This document shows, one piece after another, positions 41,714 through 50,051 of a DNA stretch of 50,413 bases. The position numbers and the translations under genes are program-made. The stretch covers positions 1 through 50,413 of the forward strand of contig PWLR01000161.1 of the NCBI GenBank assembly GCA_003558435.1, given 5' to 3'. Every line of letters starts with the position of its first letter. The first letter of the stretch is position 1. This stretch comes from Nitriliruptoraceae bacterium. GTDB lineage: Bacteria; Actinomycetota; Nitriliruptoria; Nitriliruptorales; Nitriliruptoraceae. The notes beneath the pieces are model-generated. The model searched no databases, was not told the DNA's origin, and saw nothing but the letters and a program-made list of their open reading frames with translations.

Positions 41714-42825
41714 GGGCGTTCCCCACCGTTCGCGGTGAACACGTTCTGCCTCGACGTCTGGTCGGCCTTCAGCATCGCGTGGGTCGGGGCGTCGGGGACG
41801 GGGGCGGGCCGGTCGCGAGCGAGCTCCTTGCGCAGCACCGGCACCACCTCGGCGCCCAGGATCTCGATCTGGTCGAGCACGGTGGCCAGCGGCAGCCCGG
41901 CGTGGTCCATCAGGAACAGCTGGCGCTGGTAGTCGCCGACGTGCTCGCGCATCGCGGCGTAGCGCTCGATCACCTGTTGCGGGCTGCCGACGGTCAGCGG
42001 GGTCTGTGCCGTGAAGTCCTCCAACGACGGGCCGTGGCCGTAGACCGGGGCGACGTCGAAGTAGGGGCGGAACTCGCGCACGGCGTCCTGGGAGTTGTCC
42101 CGCATGAAGACCTGGCCCCCCAGTCCGACGATGGCCTGGTCGGCACCGCCGTGTCCGTAGAACTCGAAGCGCTCGCGGTAGATCCCGACCATCTGCTTGG
42201 TGTGGCGCATCGGCCAGAAGATGTTGTTGTGGAAGAAGCCGTCGCCGTAGAAGGCCGCCTGTTCCGCGATCTCCGGGCTGCGGATCGAGCCGTGCCACAC
42301 GAACGGCGGGGGGCCGTCGAGCGGGCGCGGCGTCGAGGTGAACGACTGCAGCGGGGTGCGGAAGCGGCCCTCCCAGTCGACGTTCGTCTCGCGCCACAGG
42401 CGGTGCAGCAGCGCGTAGTTCTCGACCGCCAGCGCGATCCCGTCGCGGATGTCCTTGCCGAACCACGGGTAGACGGGGCCGGTGTTGCCCCGGCCCATCA
42501 TCAGGTCCACCCGGCCGCCGGCGAGGTGCTGGAGCATCGCGTAGTCCTCGGCGATCTTGACCGGGTCGTTGGTCGTGATCAGCGTGGTCGCCGTCGACAG
42601 GATCAGGCGCTCCGTCTGCGCCGCGATGTAGCCGAGCATGGTGGTGGGCGAGGACGTCATGAACGGCGGGTTGTGGTGCTCGCCGGCGGCGAACACGTCG
42701 AGGCCGACCTCCTCGGCCTTGAGCGCGATGGCGATCATCGCCTGGATGCGTTCGCCCTCCGTGGGCGTGCGGCCGGTGGTGGGGTCGGGGGTGATGTCAC
42801 CGACCGAGAAGATGCCGAACTGCAT
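41710..42825 (-). CDS. LLM class flavin-dependent oxidoreductase, CE1758 family
   Basis: The 371-residue luciferase-like barrel starts at MQFGIFSVGD with GGAGG seven bases upstream of the ATG. Signatures: GLDVFAAGEHHNPPF near 43-57, STATTLITTNDPVKIAEDYAML near 79, GRVDLMMGRGNTGPVYPWFG near 105, and a flavin-site WHGSIRSPEIAEQA near 177. It uses reduced FMN and oxygen on an unknown substrate and forms a recognised pair with the CE1759 reductase, to which it is coupled by ATGA. A 6-bp palindrome lies just upstream of its ribosome site. Confidence 0.9.
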   Translation of the reverse strand: MQFGIFSVGDITPDPTTGRTPTEGERIQAMIAIALKAEEVGLDVFAAGEHHNPPFMTSSPTTMLGYIAAQTERLILSTATTLITTNDPVKIAEDYAMLQHLAGGRVDLMMGRGNTGPVYPWFGKDIRDGIALAVENYALLHRLWRETNVDWEGRFRTPLQSFTSTPRPLDGPPPFVWHGSIRSPEIAEQAAFYGDGFFHNNIFWPMRHTKQMVGIYRERFEFYGHGGADQAIVGLGGQVFMRDNSQDAVREFRPYFDVAPVYGHGPSLEDFTAQTPLTVGSPQQVIERYAAMREHVGDYQRQLFLMDHAGLPLATVLDQIEILGAEVVPVLRKELARDRPAPVPDAPTHAMLKADQTSRQNVFTANGGERP

Positions 42826-42838
42826 GTCGAACCTCCAT

Positions 42839-42854
42839 GACTCGTGTCCGAGTC
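42839..42854. promoter_or_regulatory. Palindrome GACTCG-TGTC-CGAGTC upstream of the LLM operon
   Basis: A perfect 6-bp inverted repeat with a 4-nt spacer lies 14 bp before the LLM start codon. It could be an operator for a local regulator or a small RNA hairpin. Confidence 0.4.
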
Positions 42855-43094
42855 GTACCGAAGTCGTGCCCGGTGGTCGTTCCTGTGGCAACTACCTGGA
42901 TGAACGACGCGAAGCTGGCGTCCATTCCGGGGTCCACTCCCGGGGTGCGCGGAGCTGACCTCGGGCGCGCTCGCGGCGATCCGCAGACGCCGTCGGCGGC
43001 ACGGAATCGCGTGCGGTACGGCGCGTGCCTGTGCGGTATGCGTGGTATCCACAGGTCACGGACCTTCGTCCCGGTCATGCGTTCCGAACACGTG

Positions 43095-43100
43095 TACTGT
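43095..43100 (+). promoter_or_regulatory. -10 hexamer TACTGT of a probable leaderless HNH gene transcript
   Basis: TACTGT ends 6 nt before the ATG at 43107 and no ribosome site is present. Confidence 0.45.
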
Positions 43101-43106
43101 TCCGTC

Positions 43107-44933
43107 ATGTTCCGATCCGGTCCGTCCGCCACCGTCACCCGGGCTCGACCGAGCCGCCGGGCAGCGGTCTACGCCTGCGAGCACCGGCCCGACTACCTGG
43201 CGGCCGGCGACGACGATCGCCCGGGCGGGAGCGCGGCGGCTGGTGATGGCGGCCGGGATGACGACCGGGATGGCGGCCGCTCGCCGCGGGCGTCGTCCGC
43301 CCCGACGTCCGCCTGGGCCGATGGGCTGCCTGCGGATCCGGCGTGGGTGGCCGAGCTCGCCCCGGTCGACCGCGCGGATCGGGTGCCGGTGTGGGAGGGG
43401 CCGCACGCTCCCTCGCTCGCCGAGACCGAGGGGGCCACCCGGTCCCGTCCGAGGGTGCTCGATCCTGTGGCCGTGCGCGAGACCGTGATCCACGACCTCG
43501 ACGGCGGCGACCGGACCGACGGCGAGGCGGCCGATCGGGAACCGATGGGTCCGCGGTGGGGGCTGCGCGATCGGGTGCGAGCGCTGCAGACCGACGCGGG
43601 CGCTCTGCTGGCCGACGTGTCCGGCACCGGGGTATCCGGCACCGGGGTGTCCGGCGGGGAGCTCGGCGCTCTGGTGGATCTGGCCGCGGTCGCGGACACG
43701 ATCCAGACCGTGATGCTGGCGTTGACCACCACCGTCGAAGCCGGGATGGTCTCCCAACGTCGCGTCGGATTGCCGTTGACCGAGTTGCTCGGCCTCTCGA
43801 CCCGCATGACCCATACCGAGCGTCGCGGCCTGGTGCGCACCGCGGCGGGGCTCGAGGCCATGCCCGGACTGGGCGCCGCGGTGACCACGGGCCGGATCGG
43901 TGTCGGAGAGGCGCGGGCGGTCCTGAACACCACGCGACGGTTGGATGCCGACGACCGCACCGTGATCGATCGGTTGTTCGCCGACCACGATCGGTTGGCG
44001 ACCCAGACGGTGGACGACGTGCTCGATGACGTCGGCGCCCGCGCCCTGCAACTCGAGGAGCGCAAGGCCGACGACGTGCGGGTCAAGGCGTTCGAGCGGC
44101 GGTTCCTGGCCGTGCAGCCGGGGTTGGACGGGACGATTTCCGGCTACTTCGAGATCGACGACGCGTCCGGGGCGATGCTGCTGGCCGCGCTCGACGATGC
44201 CGCGCCGCCGATCACCGGCGACCGGGCGCTGACCCGGGATGCGGCCCTACCCGCCGACCAGGTCCCGGTCGATCGCCGGACACTCGGCCGCCGTCGCGCC
44301 GATGCGTTGCTCGCCCTGGCCGAGCACTGGCTCGCCGCCCATGAACCCAACGGCGACCGCACCGGCGAGCCCGACGTCCTCGCCGACACGGGTGATGCCG
44401 GTCGTGCGGTAGGGGTCCACGGTGGCGGGACCGGCGCGAAGCGGGCGCGGCCGCTGATCTACGTGTGGACCGACATCGACTCGCTCACCGGCACCGATGC
44501 CTCCGGCGCGGCCGCACGGCTGCTGTGGCACACGCTGGGACCCAACCCGGTACTGACCGGCGCCGCGGTGCGGCGGCTGGCCGACGACGCCCGACTCCAG
44601 TTCATCCTCACCACCGGCGACGAGATCCTGGGGGTCGCGGCCCCGGTCGCCCGTATCCCCGCCAAGGTCCGCGCCGCCGTGCACGCCCGCGACCAGGGCT
44701 GTCGGTTCCCGGGCTGCCGTGTCCCGATCCACCAGACCGACCTGCACCACGTGGTGAGCCGCGCCAAGAACGGCCACACCACCGTGGCCAACCTCGTGGC
44801 CGTCTGCCGCCGTCACCACCAGGCGATCACGGATGCTCGTTGGCGACTCGACATGGACCCCACCGGCCGGGTCACCGTCCGCCGGGGACGGCACACCGCC
44901 AGCAGCGACCCGCCCACCAAGCGGCGGCTGTAG
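43107..44933 (+). CDS. DUF222/13E12-family HNH endonuclease
   Basis: The ATG at 43107 is chosen from the adjacent TACTGT; the open frame extends further up without coding character. The 608-residue protein has a variable Asp/Gly-rich head, a DUF222 helical region (about 180-420: LTTTVEAGMVSQRRVGLPLTE, MPGLGAAVTTGRIGVGEARAVLN, FLAVQPGLDGTISGYFEIDD) and a C-terminal HNH domain near 530-575 (ARDQGCRFPGCRVP, TDLHHVVSRAKNGHTTVANL, CRRHHQAITDARW). The family is multicopy in actinobacteria and related to the REP13E12 elements of mycobacteria. Its biological role is unclear. A large nested hairpin follows the stop. Confidence 0.88.
   Translation: MFRSGPSATVTRARPSRRAAVYACEHRPDYLAAGDDDRPGGSAAAGDGGRDDDRDGGRSPRASSAPTSAWADGLPADPAWVAELAPVDRADRVPVWEGPHAPSLAETEGATRSRPRVLDPVAVRETVIHDLDGGDRTDGEAADREPMGPRWGLRDRVRALQTDAGALLADVSGTGVSGTGVSGGELGALVDLAAVADTIQTVMLALTTTVEAGMVSQRRVGLPLTELLGLSTRMTHTERRGLVRTAAGLEAMPGLGAAVTTGRIGVGEARAVLNTTRRLDADDRTVIDRLFADHDRLATQTVDDVLDDVGARALQLEERKADDVRVKAFERRFLAVQPGLDGTISGYFEIDDASGAMLLAALDDAAPPITGDRALTRDAALPADQVPVDRRTLGRRRADALLALAEHWLAAHEPNGDRTGEPDVLADTGDAGRAVGVHGGGTGAKRARPLIYVWTDIDSLTGTDASGAAARLLWHTLGPNPVLTGAAVRRLADDARLQFILTTGDEILGVAAPVARIPAKVRAAVHARDQGCRFPGCRVPIHQTDLHHVVSRAKNGHTTVANLVAVCRRHHQAITDARWRLDMDPTGRVTVRRGRHTASSDPPTKRRL
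43620..43649. repeat. 15-bp tandem repeat in HNH gene
   Basis: TCCGGCACCGGGGTA/G occurs twice plus a partial third copy, encoding SGTGV repeats between the head and the DUF222 region. Confidence 0.7.
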
Positions 44934-44959
44934 ACCGAGGTTCCACTCGCTGCGGTGGT

Positions 44960-45029
44960 CCCGGCCGAGCACGCGACATGCGCACCCCGACGGTTCGACA
45001 CTCGGGGTCTCGTCGCGTGCTCGGCCGGG
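44960..45029. repeat. 18-bp perfect inverted repeat with nested 7-bp stem
   Basis: CCCGGCCGAGCACGCGAC (44960-44977) pairs exactly with GTCGCGTGCTCGGCCGGG (45012-45029), and one more T-A pair extends it. Inside, ACCCCGA (44984-44990) pairs with TCGGGGT (45002-45008) around an 11-nt loop. It begins 26 bp after the HNH stop. It may be a terminator, but the length and nesting resemble a mobile-element or recombination site. Confidence 0.75.
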
Positions 45030-45035
45030 ATCGCG

Positions 45036-45077
45036 TTCGTCCTTCGTCCTTCGTCGTTCGTCGTTCGTCGTTCGTCG
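45036..45077. repeat. Six copies of a 7-bp tandem repeat (TTCGTCC/G)
   Basis: Two TTCGTCC units are followed by four TTCGTCG units with no interruption, starting 7 bp after the nested hairpin. Confidence 0.85.
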
Positions 45078-45186
45078 GGCGTGAGAGGACCAGACCGTCC
45101 CCGCTGAGGGTCGGGTCGAGCGGGAAGAGGGCCAGGGGTGCGTCCCGTCGAGCGGTAGGCGGATCGGTGGGCAGGCCGGTGGGCAG

Positions 45187-45192
45187 TAGTCT
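45187..45192 (+). promoter_or_regulatory. Putative -10 hexamer TAGTCT for meaB
   Basis: TAGTCT lies 29 bp before the meaB GTG, leaving a short leader that contains AGGAGG. Confidence 0.4.
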
Positions 45193-45221
45193 CTCGCCTC
45201 CGCCGCGCAACAGGAGGCCGG

Positions 45222-46208
45222 GTGCCCGCCGACGTCGATGAGCTCATCGCGGGGCTCGAACGTGGGGAGCGTCGCGCGCTCGCGCGGCTGCTGACGATCG
45301 CGGAGGACGGCCGGCCCGAGCAGCTCCGCCAGGTCATCGGTGCGCTGTATCCGAAGACCGGTAGCGCCCGCGTCATCGGCATCACCGGTTCGCCGGGGGT
45401 CGGCAAGTCCACGCTGACCAACGCCATCGCCACGGAACTGCGCACGGCGGGTCGGTCGGTCGCGATCCTGGCCGTCGACCCCTCGTCACCGTTCTCCGGC
45501 GGGGCGCTGCTGGGCGACCGGGTCCGGATGCAGGGTCACCACGCCGACGCGGACGTCTTCATCCGGTCCATGGCCTCGCGCGGTCATCTCGGTGGCCTGT
45601 CCTTCGCGACGCCGCAGGCGGTGCTGGTGCTCGATGCGGCCGGGTTCGACGACGTCATCGTCGAGACCGTCGGCGTCGGCCAGTCGGAGGTGGAGATCGC
45701 CGCAACGGCCGACACCACCGTGGTCGCGATCGCCCCGGGCATGGGTGACGGCGTGCAGGCCGCGAAAGCCGGCATCCTCGAGGTCGCCGACGTGTTCGTG
45801 ATCAACAAGGCCGACCACAGCGGAGCGGGCAAGCTCGAGTCCGAGCTCCGCGGCATGCTCGAGATGGGGCACGCGACCGCCGATGCCGACACCCCCGCCG
45901 GTTGGTGGCCATCGATCGTGCGCACCGTCGCGGTCCGCGGCGAAGGTCTCGACGAGGTCATGGCGGCCTTCGCCGCCCACGGTCGGCACCTGAACAGCAG
46001 CGGGGACCGCGAACGTCGGGTGCGTGCCCGGGCGCTGCACACGATCCGGGAGATCGCGCTCGAACAGGTTCGCCTGAGGTTCTCGCGCCTCGGCGACGGG
46101 CACGATCCCCTGCTCGACGCGTTGGCGGCCAAGGTCGCCGGACGCGAACTCGACCCCTACACCGCAGCTGACGAACTTCTCGAGGCGCTCGACGGTGGGG
46201 TCGCCTGA
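45222..46208 (+). CDS. meaB: MeaB/ArgK-type G3E GTPase (methylmalonyl-CoA mutase chaperone)
   Basis: The 328-residue P-loop protein has GITGSPGVGKST at 53-64, VDPSSPFSGGALLGDRVRMQ near 86-105, a DVIVETVGVGQSE switch near 146-158 and NKAD near 195, followed by a C-terminal dimerisation helix region. MeaB loads and protects the B12 cofactor of methylmalonyl-CoA mutase. The mutase itself is not in the window. AGGAGG six bases before the GTG sets the start. It is convergent with the ATP-grasp gene. Confidence 0.93.
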   Translation: MPADVDELIAGLERGERRALARLLTIAEDGRPEQLRQVIGALYPKTGSARVIGITGSPGVGKSTLTNAIATELRTAGRSVAILAVDPSSPFSGGALLGDRVRMQGHHADADVFIRSMASRGHLGGLSFATPQAVLVLDAAGFDDVIVETVGVGQSEVEIAATADTTVVAIAPGMGDGVQAAKAGILEVADVFVINKADHSGAGKLESELRGMLEMGHATADADTPAGWWPSIVRTVAVRGEGLDEVMAAFAAHGRHLNSSGDRERRVRARALHTIREIALEQVRLRFSRLGDGHDPLLDALAAKVAGRELDPYTAADELLEALDGGVA

Positions 46209-46253
46209 GCGAGCCAGAGGCACACGCCGCTCAGGTCACGCCGCTCTCGATGC

Positions 46254-47549
46254 TCAGGCTTCCTCCGTCTTGATCTCGAAGGGCAGCATCGCCTCGATCG
46301 CCGCGAACCGCTCCTCGAGTTGCTCGTGATCGTCGGCGCCGATGAAGACGCGGCCGAGTTCGAAGCTGTAGGTCTCCTGCACCGCCATCTCGGAGAGTCG
46401 ATCGCCGGCCTTCGGGTCGATCTCCACACGCGTGCCGGGGAAGCGCTCGATGACCCGCTGGATGTCGTCCTCGGAGGGCACCGATCCCACGACACCGTCC
46501 TCGAAGGTGCGCAGGAAGTACTTGCCCGCGACCGCGAAATCGCCCTGGCGGTGGAGCATCCGGGGGTTGCGGCCCTGGGACAGCGCCAGCATGGCGCGCT
46601 GACTGGATGCGCCATCGACCTTGGCGAACAGGTCACAGTGGGATTGCGAGAGTCGGGTGTTGATCTCCAGGATCCAGATCTGGCCCTGGTCCTCGTCGTA
46701 GAAGAACTCCGCGTTGAAGCAACAGTGATCGAGGCCCGCCTGCCCGACGACGGCGATCGCGATCTGTTGCATCCGTCGCTGGATGGGGATCGGCAACTGC
46801 GAGGGGTACTGGTAGGCGCGGAAGGTCGACATACCCGGCATACGGATGGAGTCCACGGTCCCGTAGACGTGCGCCTCACCGTGGGAGACGTAGCCCTCGA
46901 GCGTGCACTGTCGCCCACCGATGATGCCTTCGGCGAGGCAACCCGACCCACCGACCGCTTCGACGTCCGGCGGCATGTCCACGCGTGAGAGAGCTTGGTC
47001 GAACGGGTCGCCGAACTGGCCGATCTCCTCGCGCATCGTGGTGATGGCGGGCTCCCAATCATCGACACTGTCGATGCGGAAGCCGAGGTAGGAGCCCACC
47101 GACTTGATCGGCTTGAGCCAGAACGGGTACGTGACGCCCTTGTTCGCGATCTCCTCCAGGGCGCGATCGTCGAACGGGTCGAACGCGGCGAAGGCGGGGA
47201 CGTGTTCAGCGGCCACGGCTCGCTGGGCCAGCCGGCTCCAGTACTTGTGCTCGAGCACGGCGACGCTGCGCAGGCTCGGTCCGTAGAGGTCCCAGCGTTC
47301 GGACAACACGGGTGCGAGCCCCGAGGACGGGAAGTCCCACCAGGTGGCGATGCCGTGCACCGGACCGTCGAAGTCCTGCAGTTGCCGGTCCGCGGCCTCG
47401 AGCAGTTGCTCGTAGTCGTACTCGTCGGCCTTGAGCACGTCACCCATCGGCAGCAGCGAGTGGAACTCGTAGCGACGGGTCTCGCGCAGACCTCGCATCG
47501 TCTCCAGGTTGAAGTCGTCGAGGGCGATCACGAACATGTTGAAGGTCAT
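46254..47549 (-). CDS. ATP-grasp superfamily protein of unknown specificity
   Basis: The 431-residue protein has an N-terminal pre-ATP-grasp fold and an ATP-grasp core with PFWLKPIKSVGSYLGFRI near 143 (nucleotide lysine) and CLAEGIIGGRQCTLEGYV near 203. GLDHCCFNAEFFYDEDQG near 270 is followed by IWILEINTRLSQSHCDLF near 289, which holds the metal-binding Glu/Asn. It should join a carboxylate to an amine or thiol with ATP. It resembles carbamoyl-phosphate-synthase-type and D-Ala-D-Ala-type ligases but I cannot name the substrate. It runs divergently from glgE. The ribosome site is weak. Confidence 0.82.
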   Translation of the reverse strand: MTFNMFVIALDDFNLETMRGLRETRRYEFHSLLPMGDVLKADEYDYEQLLEAADRQLQDFDGPVHGIATWWDFPSSGLAPVLSERWDLYGPSLRSVAVLEHKYWSRLAQRAVAAEHVPAFAAFDPFDDRALEEIANKGVTYPFWLKPIKSVGSYLGFRIDSVDDWEPAITTMREEIGQFGDPFDQALSRVDMPPDVEAVGGSGCLAEGIIGGRQCTLEGYVSHGEAHVYGTVDSIRMPGMSTFRAYQYPSQLPIPIQRRMQQIAIAVVGQAGLDHCCFNAEFFYDEDQGQIWILEINTRLSQSHCDLFAKVDGASSQRAMLALSQGRNPRMLHRQGDFAVAGKYFLRTFEDGVVGSVPSEDDIQRVIERFPGTRVEIDPKAGDRLSEMAVQETYSFELGRVFIGADDHEQLEERFAAIEAMLPFEIKTEEA

Positions 47550-47567
47550 GGGCTCGAGCCATCGGTC

Positions 47568-47615
47568 GGGGGCGGGGGTCGGGGTTTCGTCGGGGGCGCG
47601 GGTCGGGGTTGCGTC
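47568..47615. repeat. 24-bp tandem duplication
   Basis: Two 24-bp units starting GGGGGCG and ending CGTC differ at two positions and lie just upstream of the ATP-grasp start, followed by a degenerate third unit. Confidence 0.7.
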
Positions 47616-47789
47616 GGGCGGGGCAGGCGGTCGGGCCTTGCCCGGTCACCCATCCGGACCCGGTCAGGTCTGCCGCCGTTCGAACCTAAGGAACCTCGTA
47701 GGAGTTCGCGCGGCCGAGCGGCCGACCATCACCCGGTCGTGCGGTCCCTCGGCGGCCGGATCGTCCTGGTGAGGTCGTCGATAACCCCT

Positions 47790-47815
47790 TCGGATGGCCG
47801 AGTCGGATGGCCGAG
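47790..47815. repeat. 13-bp perfect tandem direct repeat upstream of glgE
   Basis: TCGGATGGCCGAG occurs twice in tandem, ending 20 bp before the TAGGGT hexamer, about where an activator or repressor would bind. Confidence 0.75.
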
Positions 47816-47835
47816 ACCCGCCCAGCCCGGGGCAC

Positions 47836-47841
47836 TAGGGT
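47836..47841 (+). promoter_or_regulatory. Putative -10 hexamer TAGGGT for glgE
   Basis: TAGGGT fits TANNNT and would give a leader of about 140 nt carrying the 12-bp and 9-bp repeats. Confidence 0.35.
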
Positions 47842-47854
47842 CGAGGCCGGCGGG

Positions 47855-47878
47855 GCGAGAAGGCTGGCGAGAAGGCTC
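47855..47878. repeat. 12-bp tandem duplication in glgE leader
   Basis: GCGAGAAGGCTG and GCGAGAAGGCTC lie in tandem and are followed by related GAGGCTCGAAGGCTCC sequence. Confidence 0.65.
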
Positions 47879-47923
47879 GAGGCTCGAAGGCTCCTAGAGA
47901 CGCCGAACGAGGATGTTCGGTCC

Positions 47924-47959
47924 ATACAGGCGATGCAGGCGACACAGGCCGTACAGGCG
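47924..47959. repeat. Four copies of a 9-bp repeat just before glgE
   Basis: ATACAGGCG, ATGCAGGCG, ACACAGGCC and GTACAGGCG lie in tandem, ending 30 bp before the glgE GTG. The CAGGC core is constant and the first three positions vary. Confidence 0.75.
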
Positions 47960-47989
47960 TGAAGCCGGGTGAGACGAGGAAGGCGCGAG

Positions 47990-49996
47990 GTGGCGAGCGA
48001 GGACGTGACCCAGCATGTGGGGACACGCGAACGTGTGAGCATCCAACGGGTTCGCCCGGCGGTGCTCGACGGTCGCCACCCGGCCAAGGCGATCGTGGGC
48101 ATGCCGATCGAGGTACGCGCCGACATCGTCTGTGATTCGCATGAGGTGTTGGCCGCCGTCGTGCGCTTCCAGGCCGGTGACGCAGGCGCCTGGACCGAGA
48201 CGCCGATGCGTCACGTCATCAACGACGTGTGGACCGCCGAGGTCGTGCCCGAGGAACTCGGGACCCACCGGTTCACGGTCGAGGCGTGGGTCGATCACGT
48301 CGCGACGTGGCGGCGGGACCTCATGAAGAAGATCGATGCCGACACGGTCGAGCCACTCGACATGGCAACGGGTGCGCAGCTGCTGGAGGCGCTCGTCGAC
48401 CGGGTCGACGAGCCGCGTAGGCAACGCCTCGAGAGCACCATCGCGACCTTGAACGACGAGAAGATCGCGGTGACCACCAAGGTCGATGTCGCGATGTCCT
48501 CGGAGCTCGCAGCCATCACCGGTGACGCGGCCCCGCGGGAACACAAGGTCCGGTTCCGCCACCTCCTCGAGGTGCGCGTCGATCGCGCCCGGGCAGGTTT
48601 CTCCTCCTGGTACGAGCTCTTCCCCCGATCGACCTCCACCGAGCCCGGCACCCACGGCACGCTGCGGACCACGATCGACCGGTTGAAGCACGTTGCCGAG
48701 ATGGGCTTCGACGTGCTCTACCTGCCACCGATCCATCCGATCGGGGTCAGCCACCGCAAGGGTCGCAACAACTCGGTCACGGCGGGGCCCGAGGACCCGG
48801 GCTCTCCCTGGGCGATCGGCGGCGCGGAGGGTGGCCACAAGAGCATCCACCCGGAGCTCGGCACGATGGAGGACTTCCACGCGCTGGTGGCCGCCTGCGG
48901 GGACCACGGCCTCGAACTCGCGCTCGACATCGCCTTCCAGTGCACGCCCGACCACCCCTACGTCACCGAGCATCCGGAGTGGTTCAAGCATCGCCCCGAC
49001 GGCACGATCCAGTACGCGGAGAACCCGCCCAAGAAGTACCAGGACATCTACCCGTTCGACTTCGAGACCGAGGACGCCGAAGGGCTCTGGAAGGAGCTCA
49101 AGTCGGTCTTCGACTTCTGGATCGAACAGGGCGTGCGGATCTTCCGGGTCGACAACCCGCACACCAAGTCGTTCCCCTTCTGGGAGTGGTGCATCGGTGA
49201 GCTGACCCGCGAACACCCGGAGTGCATCTTCCTCTCCGAGGCCTTCACCCGGCCCAAGGTCATGTACGAGCTGGCGATGCGCGGGTTCACCCACTCCTAC
49301 ACCTACTTCACGTGGCGGCGCTACAAGCAGGAGATCGAGGCGTACTACACGGAGCTGTTCCAGACCGACGTCGCCGACTTCTTCCGTCCGAACTCGTGGC
49401 CCAACACCCCCGACATCCTGACCGACCAGCTCCAGTTCGGTGGCCGGCCGATGTACGTGCAGCGGCTGGTGCTGGCCGCCACGCTCACCGCGAACTACGG
49501 GATGTACGGCCCCGCGTTCGAGCTGATGTGGTCCGAGGCCCGACCCGGGGCCGAGGAGTATCTCGACAACGAGAAGTACGAGATCAAGACCTGGGATGCC
49601 GATCAGCCGCATTCGCTCGCGGAGATGATCGGTCTGGTCAACCGCATCCGTCACGCCCACCCGGCGTTGCAGCAGGACCGCACGTTGCGGTTCCACGAGA
49701 TCGACAACGACCAGTTGCTGGCGTACTCGAAGACCGACGCGTCCGGCGAGGACGTCATCCTGGTCATCGTCAACCTCGACGCGCAGTGGCAGCAGTCCGG
49801 GCTGACCTGGCTCGATCTCGAGGCGCTGGGCATCGCCGAGGACGCGACGTTCGAGGTCCGCGACCTGTTCGGTGGCGGCACCTTCACCTGGCACGGGCGC
49901 TCGAACTACGTGGAGCTCAACCCGCACGTGACCCCGGCGCACATCTTCCACGTCCGGGCCCACCCTCGGACCGAGCACGACTTCGATCCGCAGTGA
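47990..49996 (+). CDS. glgE: Alpha-1,4-glucan:maltose-1-phosphate maltosyltransferase
   Basis: The 668-residue GH13 enzyme extends alpha-glucans from maltose-1-phosphate in the trehalose-to-glucan pathway. It has an N-terminal immunoglobulin-like domain and helical insert (about 1-205), then the barrel: FDVLYLPPIHPIGVSHRKG near 239-257, ELALDIAFQCTPDHPY near 307, the nucleophile Asp in IFRVDNPHTKSFPFWEW near 387, and the acid Glu in LSEAFTRPKVMYELA near 415. A C-terminal beta-domain carries the ending VTPAHIFHVR. GAGGAAGG before the GTG at 47990 sets the start; an in-frame codon 21 bp upstream is less likely. treS follows after 55 bp, the usual pairing. Confidence 0.94.
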   Translation: MASEDVTQHVGTRERVSIQRVRPAVLDGRHPAKAIVGMPIEVRADIVCDSHEVLAAVVRFQAGDAGAWTETPMRHVINDVWTAEVVPEELGTHRFTVEAWVDHVATWRRDLMKKIDADTVEPLDMATGAQLLEALVDRVDEPRRQRLESTIATLNDEKIAVTTKVDVAMSSELAAITGDAAPREHKVRFRHLLEVRVDRARAGFSSWYELFPRSTSTEPGTHGTLRTTIDRLKHVAEMGFDVLYLPPIHPIGVSHRKGRNNSVTAGPEDPGSPWAIGGAEGGHKSIHPELGTMEDFHALVAACGDHGLELALDIAFQCTPDHPYVTEHPEWFKHRPDGTIQYAENPPKKYQDIYPFDFETEDAEGLWKELKSVFDFWIEQGVRIFRVDNPHTKSFPFWEWCIGELTREHPECIFLSEAFTRPKVMYELAMRGFTHSYTYFTWRRYKQEIEAYYTELFQTDVADFFRPNSWPNTPDILTDQLQFGGRPMYVQRLVLAATLTANYGMYGPAFELMWSEARPGAEEYLDNEKYEIKTWDADQPHSLAEMIGLVNRIRHAHPALQQDRTLRFHEIDNDQLLAYSKTDASGEDVILVIVNLDAQWQQSGLTWLDLEALGIAEDATFEVRDLFGGGTFTWHGRSNYVELNPHVTPAHIFHVRAHPRTEHDFDPQ

Positions 49997-50051
49997 CGGT
50001 TCGCCGTCCGACCCATCGAGCCCGTGACCAAGACACGACAGGAGTTCGTTC

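Larger units (their letters stand above)
47550..47989. other. 440-bp noncoding region between the ATP-grasp gene and glgE
   Basis: This stretch holds no convincing gene. It contains at least four separate tandem duplications (24 bp x2, 13 bp x2, 12 bp x2, 9 bp x4), a TAGGGT -10 candidate, and the glgE ribosome site GAGGAAGG. A CTAG-containing segment at 47891-47897 is the only other A/T-rich spot. Confidence 0.6.

Noticed and set aside
43081..43105. A LexA/SOS-like box (CGAACACGTGTACTGTTCCG) upstream of the HNH gene
   Set aside because: The GAAC and GTTC half-sites are 9 bp apart instead of 4, and the segment is better explained by the TACTGT -10 element.
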